From: Micromonospora yasonensis
GTDB lineage: Bacteria > Actinomycetota > Actinomycetes > Mycobacteriales > Micromonosporaceae
Assembly (NCBI RefSeq): GCF_026013475.1
Contig: NZ_JAPDPH010000011.1
Location: 1-62,844, forward strand
Length of the DNA: 62,844 nt
Direction of reading: 5' to 3'
The notes under the pieces are model-generated. The model had not been told where the DNA came from. It worked only from the letters and a program-made list of their open reading frames with translations, and did no database searches. Positions 49,351-57,739 of this stretch are shown piece after piece (position 1 is the first letter of the stretch; every line of letters starts with the position of its first letter). A program made the position numbers and the translations under genes.

Positions 49351-49378
49351 CGACTACGGGAACGCCGTTCCTGAACAA
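49351..49378 (-). promoter_or_regulatory. sepF promoter with palindrome in the spacer
   Basis: Minus strand: TTGTTC (49378-49373), 16-bp spacer, TAGTCG (49356-49351). The spacer carries the palindrome GGAACGCCGTTCC (49359-49371, 6-bp arms). The surrounding 60 bp are much richer in A/T than the genes. Leader to the sepF ATG is about 130 bases. Confidence 0.55.
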
Positions 49379-49410
49379 CACTGATGTAATTTGCTTCTTT
49401 CGCGGTCAGG

Positions 49411-50157
49411 CTACCGCAGCGTGGGGCGCATTCCGAGCAACGCGCTACCCACGCGGACATGTGTCGCGCCATATCCGATCGCGATTTCCAGATCGCCGCT
49501 CATCCCCGCCGAGAGGACGGTCGCCTCCGGAAAGCGGTCCCGGAACCGCTGAGTCACCTCGGCCAGCCGGGCGAACGCCCGGTCCGGCTCCCAGCCCAGC
49601 GGGGCCACCGCCATCAGGCCGCCCAGCCGCAGCGCCCCGGCCCCGGCCACCGCCTCGGCCACCGGGCCGAGCCCACGGTCCGGGTCGGCCGAGTCCGGCA
49701 GCGCGCCGCCGCGGGCCGGGTCACCGTCGATGCTGACCTGCACCAGCACGTCCAGCGGCCGGTCCCGGCCGGCGGCCGCCGCGGTGTCCAGCGCGCCGGC
49801 CAGCCGGACGCTGTCGACCGACTGGACCACGTCGGCGTACCGGACCACCGAGCGGCACTTGTTGCGCTGCAGCTGGCCGATGAAGTGCCAGCGCGGCGTG
49901 GCTCCGGCCGTCGCCGCCTCGGCCGCCTTCGGCGCCGCCTCCTGGTCGCGGTTCTCTCCCACATCGGTCACCCCGAGCCCGGCCAACGCGACCACGTCGG
50001 CGGCCGGGTACGTCTTGGTCACCGCGACCAGGGTGACCTCACCCCGGTCCCGTCCGGCCGCCGCGCAGGCGTCGGCGATGCGGGCACGCACCCGGGCGAG
50101 CCCGGCCGCGAGCTCGGCGCGACGATCCGGTCGCACCGTGGCTGAAGTGTCGGTCAT
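49411..50157 (-). CDS. yggS: YggS family PLP-binding protein
   Basis: PLP homeostasis protein of 248 residues, a single TIM barrel related to the alanine racemase N-domain. The PLP lysine is Lys48 in VTLVAVTKTYPAADV. RWHFIGQLQRNKCRSVVRYADVVQSVDS and LSAGMSGDLEIAIGYGATHVRVGSALLG are the family motifs. It starts 9 bp after the ftsZ stop. In streptomycetes pgeF lies between the two, but here it is absent. Confidence 0.95.
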   Translation of the reverse strand: MTDTSATVRPDRRAELAAGLARVRARIADACAAAGRDRGEVTLVAVTKTYPAADVVALAGLGVTDVGENRDQEAAPKAAEAATAGATPRWHFIGQLQRNKCRSVVRYADVVQSVDSVRLAGALDTAAAAGRDRPLDVLVQVSIDGDPARGGALPDSADPDRGLGPVAEAVAGAGALRLGGLMAVAPLGWEPDRAFARLAEVTQRFRDRFPEATVLSAGMSGDLEIAIGYGATHVRVGSALLGMRPTLR

Positions 50158-50166
50158 CGGCGCGGC

Positions 50167-51282
50167 TCAGGACCCGTTCTTGAGGAAGTCGGGCACGTCG
50201 ACGTCGTCGAACAGCACCCGGCGCGGCGACTGCTGCGGGGCCGGCATGGTGGTCGGCGGGGTGACCGGCGCGTTCGCCTGGGCCGGCTGGTTCTGATTGG
50301 TCTTGCGGGCCGGCTCCACCGCCTTGTACGCGGGCGCACCCCCGTCGAAGCCGGCGGCGATCACCGTCACCCGCACCTCGTCGCCGAGCGCGTCGTCGAT
50401 GACCGCCCCGAAGATGATGTTGGCGTCCGGGTGGGCCGCGTCGGTGACCAGCTGCGCGGCGTCGTTGATCTCGAACAGGCCCAGGTCGGAGCCGCCCGCG
50501 ATGGAGAGCAGCACGCCGCGCGCGCCGTCCATGCTCTGCTCCAGCAGCGGGCTGGAGATGGCCGCCTCGGCCGCCTCGACCGCGCGGTTCTCGCCCCGGG
50601 CGCTGCCGATGCCCATCAGCGCGCTGCCGGCGCCGCTCATCACGCTCTTGACGTCGGCGAAGTCCAGGTTGATCAGACCCGGCGTGGTGATCAGGTCGGT
50701 GATGCCCTGGACACCGGAGAGGAGCACCTGATCGGCGGTCCGGAAGGCGTCCATCATGGAGATGTTGCGATCGCCGAGGGCGAGCAGCCGGTCGTTGGGG
50801 ATCACGATGAGCGTGTCGCACTGGTTGCGCAGCTCCTCGATGCCGGACTCGGCCTGCACCTGGCGGCGCTTGCCCTCGAAGGAGAACGGCCGGGTGACCA
50901 CACCGATGGTGAGCGCGCCGAGCTTGCGGGCGATGTTCGCCACCACCGGCGCGCCGCCGGTGCCGGTGCCGCCGCCCTCGCCGCAGGTCACGAAGACCAT
51001 GTCGGCGCCCTTGAGCACCTCCTCGATCTCGTCGCGGTGGTCCTCGGCGGCGTTCTTGCCGACGTCCGGGTTGGCGCCCGCGCCCAGCCCCCTGGTCAGC
51101 TCCCGGCCCACGTCGAGCTTGACGTCGGCGTCGCTCATTAGCAGCGCCTGGGCGTCGGTGTTGATCGCGATGAACTCGACACCCTTGAGCCCAACCTCGA
51201 TCATCCGGTTGACGGCGTTGACACCGCCACCCCCGATGCCGACGACCTTGATGACCGCCAGGTAGTTGTGCGGAGGAGTCAT
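50167..51282 (-). CDS. ftsZ: Cell division GTPase FtsZ
   Basis: Tubulin-like GTPase of 371 residues that builds the Z-ring. Motifs are [15 protein letters not shown], the tubulin signature [41 protein letters not shown] (T7 catalytic loop) and the C-terminal conserved tail VDVPDFLK, which binds SepF and others. ATG 51280-51282 stands behind GGAAGGACCGGAG. A strong promoter lies at 51385-51413, in a 238-bp gap after ftsQ, so ftsZ can be expressed at higher level than the mur genes. Confidence 0.99.
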   Translation of the reverse strand: MTPPHNYLAVIKVVGIGGGGVNAVNRMIEVGLKGVEFIAINTDAQALLMSDADVKLDVGRELTRGLGAGANPDVGKNAAEDHRDEIEEVLKGADMVFVTCGEGGGTGTGGAPVVANIARKLGALTIGVVTRPFSFEGKRRQVQAESGIEELRNQCDTLIVIPNDRLLALGDRNISMMDAFRTADQVLLSGVQGITDLITTPGLINLDFADVKSVMSGAGSALMGIGSARGENRAVEAAEAAISSPLLEQSMDGARGVLLSIAGGSDLGLFEINDAAQLVTDAAHPDANIIFGAVIDDALGDEVRVTVIAAGFDGGAPAYKAVEPARKTNQNQPAQANAPVTPPTTMPAPQQSPRRVLFDDVDVPDFLKNGS

Positions 51283-51384
51283 CTCCGGTCCTTCCCTTCG
51301 AGATTGGCATGGGCCGACCCCACACGGCTTGGCCAGACCAGCGGCCGAACATTTCCCAACGGGTCCTTCGGCTGAAACCCTCAC

Positions 51385-51413
51385 CCTCTACTAGAGGCTT
51401 AGAGCTATGTCAA
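51385..51413 (-). promoter_or_regulatory. ftsZ promoter
   Basis: Minus strand: TTGACA (51413-51408), 17-bp spacer, TAGAGG (51390-51385). It is the best -35/-10 match in the window. CCTCTAGTAGAGG (51385-51397) is a 13-bp palindrome covering the -10. The leader to the ATG would be about 95 bases. The flanking 238-bp gap between ftsQ and ftsZ holds no gene. Confidence 0.7.
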
Positions 51414-51520
51414 CCACTGATCTCTTCGAGGCAACGTATGCGCCGCCGCGCGATGAGCCAAGGACCTTTCCGGCGTGTCGCCGGCCGGAGCGGGCCGGGT
51501 CACGTCCGCTGACCGGCGGA

Positions 51521-52339
51521 TCACTGGTACGTGACCACGTCCGGAGCGCTGACGTCGATCGTGTCGGCCTTCCGACTGAGCAGCGCGGTGGCCACGTCGG
51601 ACTTCTTCGACCCCTGGGTCGCGTCGCCCCAGAACACCGTCCGGTCGCCGCGCAGCCGCAGGGTGATCCGAGCCAACCCGGCCACGTCCACCGAGACCAG
51701 TTCGGCCCGCAGCCGAGGGCTGAGCGCGGCGAGCACCGCCAGCCCGGCCCGGGTGCCCGGGTCGTCCGGCGCGGGCCGGCCCACCCGGATCACCGGCAAC
51801 CCGCCGGGGGCCCGGGGCAGGTCCTGGAAGACCACGCCGCCGCGGTCGATCACGGCGAACCGGTCCCCCTGCGGCACCGCCGCCACCGGGGTCCGCTCCA
51901 CCACCCGGATGACCAGCGTCCCCGGCCAGTCCCGGGCCACGGTGGCCCGTTCCACCGGGGCGAGCGCACCGACCCGGCGGGCGGTCGCGGCGAGGTCCAC
52001 CCGGGCCAGCGGCGCGTCGTCCGGCACGGCCGCGGCCTCGCGGACCTCGACCGGGGTGACCAGCGCCGCGCCGACCACCCGGACCTCCCGGACCCCGAAC
52101 AGGCCGGTGCCGAGCACGGTCCAGGCGATCAGCCCGGCCAGCGCCAGCACGCCGGCGGCCACCGCCCAGGGCAGCGCCGCGCGCATCCGGCGTTGCCGGG
52201 CCCGGGCCATGAACCGCCGGGTGGACGGCGGTACGGCGTCGGCGCCCGCCCGGACCAGCTGCCACTGCCGTACCGGGTTGCGCCGGCCGGCCCCGCCCTC
52301 CTGACCGGGGGTCCGGCCACGGGCCGGGCCGGGGCTCAT
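51521..52339 (-). CDS. ftsQ: Cell division protein FtsQ
   Basis: Bitopic division protein (272 residues) of the FtsQLB complex. The N-terminus is basic and cytosolic, the TM helix is LPWAVAAGVLALAGLIAWTVL (about 55-75), followed by a POTRA domain (VREVRVVGAALVTPVEVREAAAVPDDAPLARVDL) and the FtsQ beta domain. ATG 52337-52339 overlaps the murC stop (ATGA). ftsL is not in the window; it would be expected before pbpB, beyond the right edge. Confidence 0.93.
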   Translation of the reverse strand: MSPGPARGRTPGQEGGAGRRNPVRQWQLVRAGADAVPPSTRRFMARARQRRMRAALPWAVAAGVLALAGLIAWTVLGTGLFGVREVRVVGAALVTPVEVREAAAVPDDAPLARVDLAATARRVGALAPVERATVARDWPGTLVIRVVERTPVAAVPQGDRFAVIDRGGVVFQDLPRAPGGLPVIRVGRPAPDDPGTRAGLAVLAALSPRLRAELVSVDVAGLARITLRLRGDRTVFWGDATQGSKKSDVATALLSRKADTIDVSAPDVVTYQ

Positions 52340-53826
52340 CCGGCCGTGGCCGCCGCGCCGTCCGGGCCGACGCCGGTGCCGATCGTCGCCGCGCCACCCG
52401 GCTCGCCGGTCCGGGCCAGCAGGGCGTCGAGCAGTTGGTCGCCCATCAGCGAGATCGGCGGCGCGCCCATGGTCACCACCACGTCGCCCGGCCGGGCCCG
52501 GCGGGCCACCTCGGCCGGCACGTCGTCCCACGCCTCGACGAAGACCTTCCGGTCGGCCGGCAGCGGCACCGCCTCGATCAGCGCCGCCGAGCCCTCCCCG
52601 GGCTGGCGCAGCTCACCCGGCCCGAAGACCTCCAGCAGCACCAGTTCGTCGGCGATGGCCAGCGCGGCGGCGATCTCCGGCTGGAGGTCACGGGTCCGGT
52701 AGAGCCGGTACGGCTGGAAGACCACGATCAGCCGGCCCTCGCCGGCCACCTCGCGCAACGTCTGCAGGGCCAGCGTCATGGAGGTCGGGTGGTACGCGTA
52801 CTCGTCGTAGACCAGCACGCCGTCCGCCACGCCCTTGCGCTCGAACCGCCGCCGCACGCCGGGGAACGCGCCGAGCGCCGCCTCGGCCGCCGCGATCGGC
52901 AGGTCCAGCAGGTACGCGGCGAGGATCGCCGAGGCGCTGTTCAGCCCCATGTGCCGCCCGGGCACCGGCAGCCGGATCTCGCCCAGCGACCGGCCCGCGA
53001 TCTCGGCCAGGTAGCGCACCCCCTGGGCGGAGGAGACCATCCCGCTCAGCTTCAGGTCGGCGTCGGCCGACTCGCCGTACGTCCAGACCCGGCGCCCCTC
53101 GGCGCGCAGCGTATCGGCCAGCCGCCGGCCGCCCGCGTCGTCGGCGCAGGTGATGATGAAGCCCTCGGGGTCGGTGAGCCGGGCGAACTCGGCGAAGGTG
53201 GCTTCCAGGTTGGCCAGGTCGCCGTAGGTGTTGAGGTGGTCCGCCTCGATGTTCGTGATGATCGAGACGTACGGGCGGTAGATGAGGAACGAGCGGTCGC
53301 TCTCGTCCGCCTCGACCACGAAGTACTCGCCGGTGCCGTGGTGCGCGCCGGAGCCGACCTCGGAGATCTCCCCGCCGATGACGAAGGACGGGTCGGTGCC
53401 GGCCTGCTGAAGCACCATGGTGACCATCGAGGTGGTGGTGGTCTTGCCGTGCGTGCCGGCGACCGCCACCGTCCGCCGGCCGGTCATCGCGGCCGCGAGC
53501 GCCTCGGACCGGTGCAGCACCCGCAGGCCGCGCCGGCGGGCCTCGACCATCTCCAGATGGTCCTGCGGGATGGCCGAGGAGTAGACCACGGTGTCCACCC
53601 CGTCGAGGTTGGCCACCTCGTGGCTCATGTGGACGGTGCCGCCCAGCGCCCGCAGGCCGGCCAGCGACGGCCACTCCCGCAGCTCGCTGCCGGAGACCGG
53701 CAGGCCCCGGGTGAGGAAGAGCCGGGCCAGGCCGCTCATGCCGACCCCGCCCACCCCGATCAGGTGGATCCGGCCCAGGTCCTCCGCGGTCATCGTGCCG
53801 GCGGGGGTGAACTGCGCGGTGTTCAT
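52336..53826 (-). CDS. murC: UDP-N-acetylmuramate ligase MurC
   Basis: ATP-dependent ligase (496 residues) that adds the first amino acid to UDP-MurNAc. The Rossmann start IHLIGVGGVGMSGLA, the P-loop VAVAGTHGKTTTTSM, the EADESDRSF motif and DEYAYHPT are present. In Micromonospora the wall peptide starts with glycine rather than L-alanine (established for the genus), so MurC here probably prefers glycine; that preference cannot be read from sequence by eye. The gene follows murG by 31 bp and overlaps ftsQ. Confidence 0.97.
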   Translation of the reverse strand: MNTAQFTPAGTMTAEDLGRIHLIGVGGVGMSGLARLFLTRGLPVSGSELREWPSLAGLRALGGTVHMSHEVANLDGVDTVVYSSAIPQDHLEMVEARRRGLRVLHRSEALAAAMTGRRTVAVAGTHGKTTTTSMVTMVLQQAGTDPSFVIGGEISEVGSGAHHGTGEYFVVEADESDRSFLIYRPYVSIITNIEADHLNTYGDLANLEATFAEFARLTDPEGFIITCADDAGGRRLADTLRAEGRRVWTYGESADADLKLSGMVSSAQGVRYLAEIAGRSLGEIRLPVPGRHMGLNSASAILAAYLLDLPIAAAEAALGAFPGVRRRFERKGVADGVLVYDEYAYHPTSMTLALQTLREVAGEGRLIVVFQPYRLYRTRDLQPEIAAALAIADELVLLEVFGPGELRQPGEGSAALIEAVPLPADRKVFVEAWDDVPAEVARRARPGDVVVTMGAPPISLMGDQLLDALLARTGEPGGAATIGTGVGPDGAAATAG

Positions 53827-53857
53827 GCCAGGTACCTTCCCGTCGCGGCGGCCGGCA

Positions 53858-54964
53858 TCAGCGGCTCACCGCCTCGTAGACGAAGTTCAGCAGGGCGACG
53901 TCGCCGTCGCGCCGCCCGTACGCGGCCGCGGCGGCACCCATCGCGGCCAGCCGGTGCGGGTCGCGGACCAGCGGGAGCACCGTGCGCTCCAGCCAGGACG
54001 GGGTGAGCTCGGCGTCGTCGACGAGCAGGCCGCCGCCGGCCTCCACCACGGGCAGCGCGTTGCGCTTCTGCTCCTGGTTGCTGTGCGGGTACGGCACGTA
54101 GATGGTGGGCAGGCCGATCGCGGCCACCTCGGCGCAGGTCATCGCCCCGCCCCGGCCCAGCATCAGGTCGGCGGCGGCGTACCCCAGCTCCATCTCGGAC
54201 AGGTAGGGCAGGGTCACGTACGGCACCGGCAGGTCGGTGGGGACGGAGACCGGCTCGTTGCGGGCGCCGATCACGTGCAGCACCTGCACGCCGTTGCGGG
54301 CCAGTTCCTTGGCCGCCCCGGAGACGGCGAGGTTGATCGAGCGGGCGCCCTGCGAGCCGCCGGCGACGAAGAGCACCGGCAGGTCGGGGCGGAGTCCGAA
54401 GTGGGCCCGGGCGGCGTTGCGCATGGCGGCCCGGTCCAGGCCGGCGATGCCCCGGCGCAGCGGCACGCCGACCACCCGGGCGTCGCGCAGCGACTCGGCC
54501 TGCGCCGGCTGGTGCGGGAAGCCGACCGCGACGTGCTTGGTGAACTTCATCCCGAGCCGGTTGGCCACGCCCGGCGGCACGTTCACCTCGTGGATGACGA
54601 TCGGCAGCTCCCGCCGCCAGGCGGCCAGGTAGCCGGGAACGGAGACGTACCCGCCGAAGCCGACCACCGCGTCGGCCGCCACCTCGTCGATCACCTTGCC
54701 CGCCGCGCGGGCCGCCTTCCACATCCGGTCCGGGGTGCGGACCAGGCTCATGTTGATCGAGCGGGGCAGCTGGTAGGCGGGGATCTGCCGCAGGTCGTAG
54801 CCGGCCGGCGGGATCAGCTCGTTCTCCAGGCCCTTCGGAGTGCCGAGGCAGGTGATCCGGACGCTGGGGTCGTGTCGGCGCAGGCAGTCGGCGAAGGCGA
54901 GCAACGGGTAGATGTGCCCACCGGTACCCCCTCCGCAGAGCACCACCGAACGCAGCGGACCCAT
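53858..54964 (-). CDS. murG: UDP-GlcNAc transferase MurG
   Basis: Glycosyltransferase (368 residues) that converts lipid I to lipid II on the inner membrane face. Motifs are VVLCGGGTGGHIYP, VVGFGGYVSVPGYLAAWRRELPIVIHEVN, VLFVAGGSQGARSINLAV and AADLMLGRGGAMTCAEVAAIGLPTIYVPYPHSNQEQKRNA. ATG 54962-54964 overlaps the ftsW stop (TGATG), so translation is coupled. Confidence 0.98.
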   Translation of the reverse strand: MGPLRSVVLCGGGTGGHIYPLLAFADCLRRHDPSVRITCLGTPKGLENELIPPAGYDLRQIPAYQLPRSINMSLVRTPDRMWKAARAAGKVIDEVAADAVVGFGGYVSVPGYLAAWRRELPIVIHEVNVPPGVANRLGMKFTKHVAVGFPHQPAQAESLRDARVVGVPLRRGIAGLDRAAMRNAARAHFGLRPDLPVLFVAGGSQGARSINLAVSGAAKELARNGVQVLHVIGARNEPVSVPTDLPVPYVTLPYLSEMELGYAAADLMLGRGGAMTCAEVAAIGLPTIYVPYPHSNQEQKRNALPVVEAGGGLLVDDAELTPSWLERTVLPLVRDPHRLAAMGAAAAAYGRRDGDVALLNFVYEAVSR

Positions 54965-56478
54965 CAGCGCCTCCTCTCGTTCGCCGCGCCGACGCGCGTC
55001 CGGCCGGGCCGGGCGCCGCGGGCCGCGGCTCCGTCGTCGTCCCGCCGTGTCCGGGACCGGGGTACCGACCCGCGGTCCGCCCCGGGCGACGCCGGTCGGC
55101 GGCGCCGGCCGGGAAGCGGCGGCAACGGGGCCCAGACTAGTCGGACCCATCGGGCGGGCGGACGGGCATGCAGGGCGCGGGCCGCGTCCGGCTCGGCGCG
55201 GGCGAAGGAGGCGAGCATCCCGACCGCGGCCAGAGTCACCACCAGGGCGCTGCCACCGTCGGAGATGAACGGCAGCGGTACGCCGGTCAGCGGCAGCAGC
55301 CCGGTCACCCCGCCGATGTTGATCACGGCCTGGCCGACCAGCCAGGCGGTGACCCCAGCGGCGGCGAGCCGGCGGAACGGGTCCTCCACCCGCCGGGCGA
55401 TCCGCAGCCCGCTGTACGCCAGCACGGCGAACAGGACCAGCACCACGGTGCAGCCGACCACGCCCAGCTCCTCGGCGATGATCGCGAAGATGAAGTCGTT
55501 GTGCGCCTCGGGCAGCCAGCCGAACTTGAAGCTGCTCTTGCCCAGCCCGACGCCGAACCAGCCGCCGTGCTCGATCGCGTAGCGGGCCTGGATGGGCTGA
55601 TAGCAGTTCTCCAGCTGGAGGTTGAAGCAGGTCTTCGGGTCGGGCGGGTTGAGCCACATGGTGAGTCGCCCCAGCCGGTAGTTGTCGGCGTCCCGTGACC
55701 CGGAACCGGCGCCCAGGGAGGCGGCGGCGACCAGCAGGCCGATGCCGGCCAGGCCGACCGCGGAGAGGGTGGCGAACACCCGCAGCCGGACCCCGGCCGC
55801 CCAGAGCATCCCGACCACCAGCGCCAGCAGGCAGAGCATGCTGCCCAGGTCGTTGTAGCCGACCAGCACGAAGAGCAGGCCGACCACCGGGAAGAGCGGG
55901 GTGGCCAACTCCTTCCACCAGCCCAGCGCGGCGCCCTTGCGGGCCAGCACGTGCGCGCCCCACAGCACCAGCGCGAACTTGGCCACCTCGACCGGCTGCA
56001 CGGAGATCGGCCCGAGCCAGAGCCAGAGCAACTGGGCCTTGAGCGGGCCGATCGAGGTGACCCGGAACAGCGCCTCCAGCACGACCAGCAGGTTGAGAAT
56101 CAGCAGCAGCACCACGGCCACGCCCAGGAAGGGCCGGCTGATCGCCCGGAAGGTGCGGGCGGGCAGCCGCTGGCAGGCCCAGAACGCGACAACGCCGATC
56201 ACCGCGAAGACGGTCTGCTTGGTCAGCGACGCGGAGGCATCCCCGTCCTGCGCGAAGTCGCGGACGCTGGTCGCCGAGAAGACCATGGTCAGGCCGATGA
56301 GCAGCAGCAGGCCGGCGCTGGAGAGCAGCAGGTAGTAGGAGGCCAACGGCCGGGCCAGCAGGCCGCGCAGCGCGTCCAGCCCGAGCAACGGGGCCGGCGG
56401 GTCCGCCGTCCGGGTCGCGGCGGGCGGCCGCCGGGCCGGCGTGTCGGTCGTGCCCTCGGTGTCTCGTCCCTCCCCCAC
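54964..56478 (-). CDS. ftsW: Peptidoglycan polymerase FtsW (SEDS family)
   Basis: SEDS glycosyltransferase (about 504 residues) that polymerises lipid II at the septum with PbpB. About ten TM segments are seen, with the family motifs LWLGPISVQPVEVAKFALVLWGAHVLARKG, GGWFGVGLGKSSFKFGWLPEAHNDFIFAIIAEELG and GVPLPFISDGGSALVVTLAAVGMLASFAR. A basic, Arg-rich C-terminal tail of about 75 residues is cytosolic. The GTG start (56476-56478) is uncertain because no clear ribosome site precedes it. Immediately upstream sits a palindromic element, where murD would be expected. Confidence 0.95.
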   Translation of the reverse strand: MGEGRDTEGTTDTPARRPPAATRTADPPAPLLGLDALRGLLARPLASYYLLLSSAGLLLLIGLTMVFSATSVRDFAQDGDASASLTKQTVFAVIGVVAFWACQRLPARTFRAISRPFLGVAVVLLLILNLLVVLEALFRVTSIGPLKAQLLWLWLGPISVQPVEVAKFALVLWGAHVLARKGAALGWWKELATPLFPVVGLLFVLVGYNDLGSMLCLLALVVGMLWAAGVRLRVFATLSAVGLAGIGLLVAAASLGAGSGSRDADNYRLGRLTMWLNPPDPKTCFNLQLENCYQPIQARYAIEHGGWFGVGLGKSSFKFGWLPEAHNDFIFAIIAEELGVVGCTVVLVLFAVLAYSGLRIARRVEDPFRRLAAAGVTAWLVGQAVINIGGVTGLLPLTGVPLPFISDGGSALVVTLAAVGMLASFARAEPDAARALHARPPARWVRLVWAPLPPLPGRRRRPASPGADRGSVPRSRTRRDDDGAAARGARPGRTRVGAANERRR

Positions 56479-56547
56479 GTGCCCATCATGCTGGCTCCGC
56501 CCACCCGCCCGTGGCGCAACCGCCCGCTCGGCGTGTCGGAACGCGGA

Positions 56548-56596
56548 AAGGAGGGGACCCCTGTTAACGCCTGGCGTTGTAAAGGGCCCCCTCCTC
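56548..56596. repeat. 49-bp imperfect palindrome between mraY and ftsW
   Basis: Left arm AAGGAGGGGACCCC then TGTTAACGCC (56548-56571); right arm 56573-56596; 18 of 24 positions pair. The centre is GTTAACGCCTGGCGTTGT. It has the look of a dispersed small palindromic repeat. It occupies the exact place of murD in other actinobacterial division clusters. Confidence 0.75.
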
Positions 56597-56611
56597 ACCA
56601 CGGCGGCCGGA

Positions 56612-57739
56612 TCAGGTGACCGCGGCGAGGAACTCGCTGTAGAACAGGCCGAGCGCGATGGCCACGCCGATGCCGGCGATGATCCAGAACCGGACCACGA
56701 TGTTGACCTCGCTCCAGCCGGCCAGCTCGAAGTGGTGCTGCAGCGGCGACATCCGGAACACCCGCTTGCCGGTGGTCCGGAACGAGATGATCTGGATCAC
56801 CACCGACATCGTGATGATCACGAAGAGGCCGCCCAGGATCGGCAGCAGCAGGATGGTCCGGGTGGACATCGCCATGCCGGCGATCAGGCCGCCCAGGCCC
56901 AGCGCCCCGGTGTCGCCCATGAAGATCCGGGCCGGCGAGGTGTTCCACCAGAGGAAGCCGACACAGGCCCCGGCCGCCGCCCCGGCGATCAACGCGATCT
57001 CCAGCGGGTCCCGGACCGTGTAGCAGTACGCCTCGGTGTAGTTCGGGTCGGCGCACCAGTGCCGGTACTGCCAGAAGGCGATCAGCCCGTACGCGGCGAG
57101 GACCATCACCGAGGCGCCCGTGGCCAGGCCGTCCAGGCCGTCGGTGAGGTTCACCCCGTTCGTCGCGGCCATCACCACCATGATGATGACGATCACCGCG
57201 CCGATCTTGCCGATCTCCAGCGCCGGAATGTCCCGGATGAAGCTCAGCGTGGTGCTGCCCACCGTCTCGGCGTTGGTCCGGTGGCCGGCCCTGTCGTACA
57301 TGGTGCTCGGGAAGTAGAGCGCGACGACGCCGAAGATCGCGCCGACCAGGATCTGGCCGGCGAGCTTACCGCGCTTGTTCAGGCCGCCGCTGTGCCGCTT
57401 GCGGACCTTGAGGAAGTCGTCGATGAAGCCGACCGCGCCGGAGAACACCATCAGCCCCAGCAGCACCAGCGCGGTGATGGTCGGCTCGACCTGGGCGATC
57501 TGCGCGTCCGGCAGGGTGGTCAGGGCCAGGTGGCCGGCGACGTACGCGATCACCGTGGCCAGGATGAAGACCACGCCGCCCATGGTCGGCGTGCCCTTCT
57601 TGCCCTCATTGCTGGCGAGCCCGAGGTTTGATCGGATTGGCTGGCCGGCCTTCAGCCGGGCGAACACCTTGATCGCGATCGGGGTGCAGAAGAGCGAGAC
57701 CAGGAAGGCGACCCCGATGGCGACGATCACCGCCCTCAT
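56612..57739 (-). CDS. mraY: Phospho-MurNAc-pentapeptide translocase MraY
   Basis: Membrane enzyme (375 residues) that attaches phospho-MurNAc-pentapeptide to undecaprenyl phosphate, making lipid I. Ten TM segments are expected. Motifs are the acidic [43 protein letters not shown] and [13 protein letters not shown]. The ATG overlaps the murF stop (ATGA). A 133-bp gene-free gap with a palindrome separates it from ftsW. Confidence 0.98.
   Translation of the reverse strand: MRAVIVAIGVAFLVSLFCTPIAIKVFARLKAGQPIRSNLGLASNEGKKGTPTMGGVVFILATVIAYVAGHLALTTLPDAQIAQVEPTITALVLLGLMVFSGAVGFIDDFLKVRKRHSGGLNKRGKLAGQILVGAIFGVVALYFPSTMYDRAGHRTNAETVGSTTLSFIRDIPALEIGKIGAVIVIIMVVMAATNGVNLTDGLDGLATGASVMVLAAYGLIAFWQYRHWCADPNYTEAYCYTVRDPLEIALIAGAAAGACVGFLWWNTSPARIFMGDTGALGLGGLIAGMAMSTRTILLLPILGGLFVIITMSVVIQIISFRTTGKRVFRMSPLQHHFELAGWSEVNIVVRFWIIAGIGVAIALGLFYSEFLAAVT

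Noticed and set aside
56548..56596. Insertion sequence remnant between mraY and ftsW
   Set aside because: No transposase fragment, no direct target repeats, and only a short imperfect palindrome.
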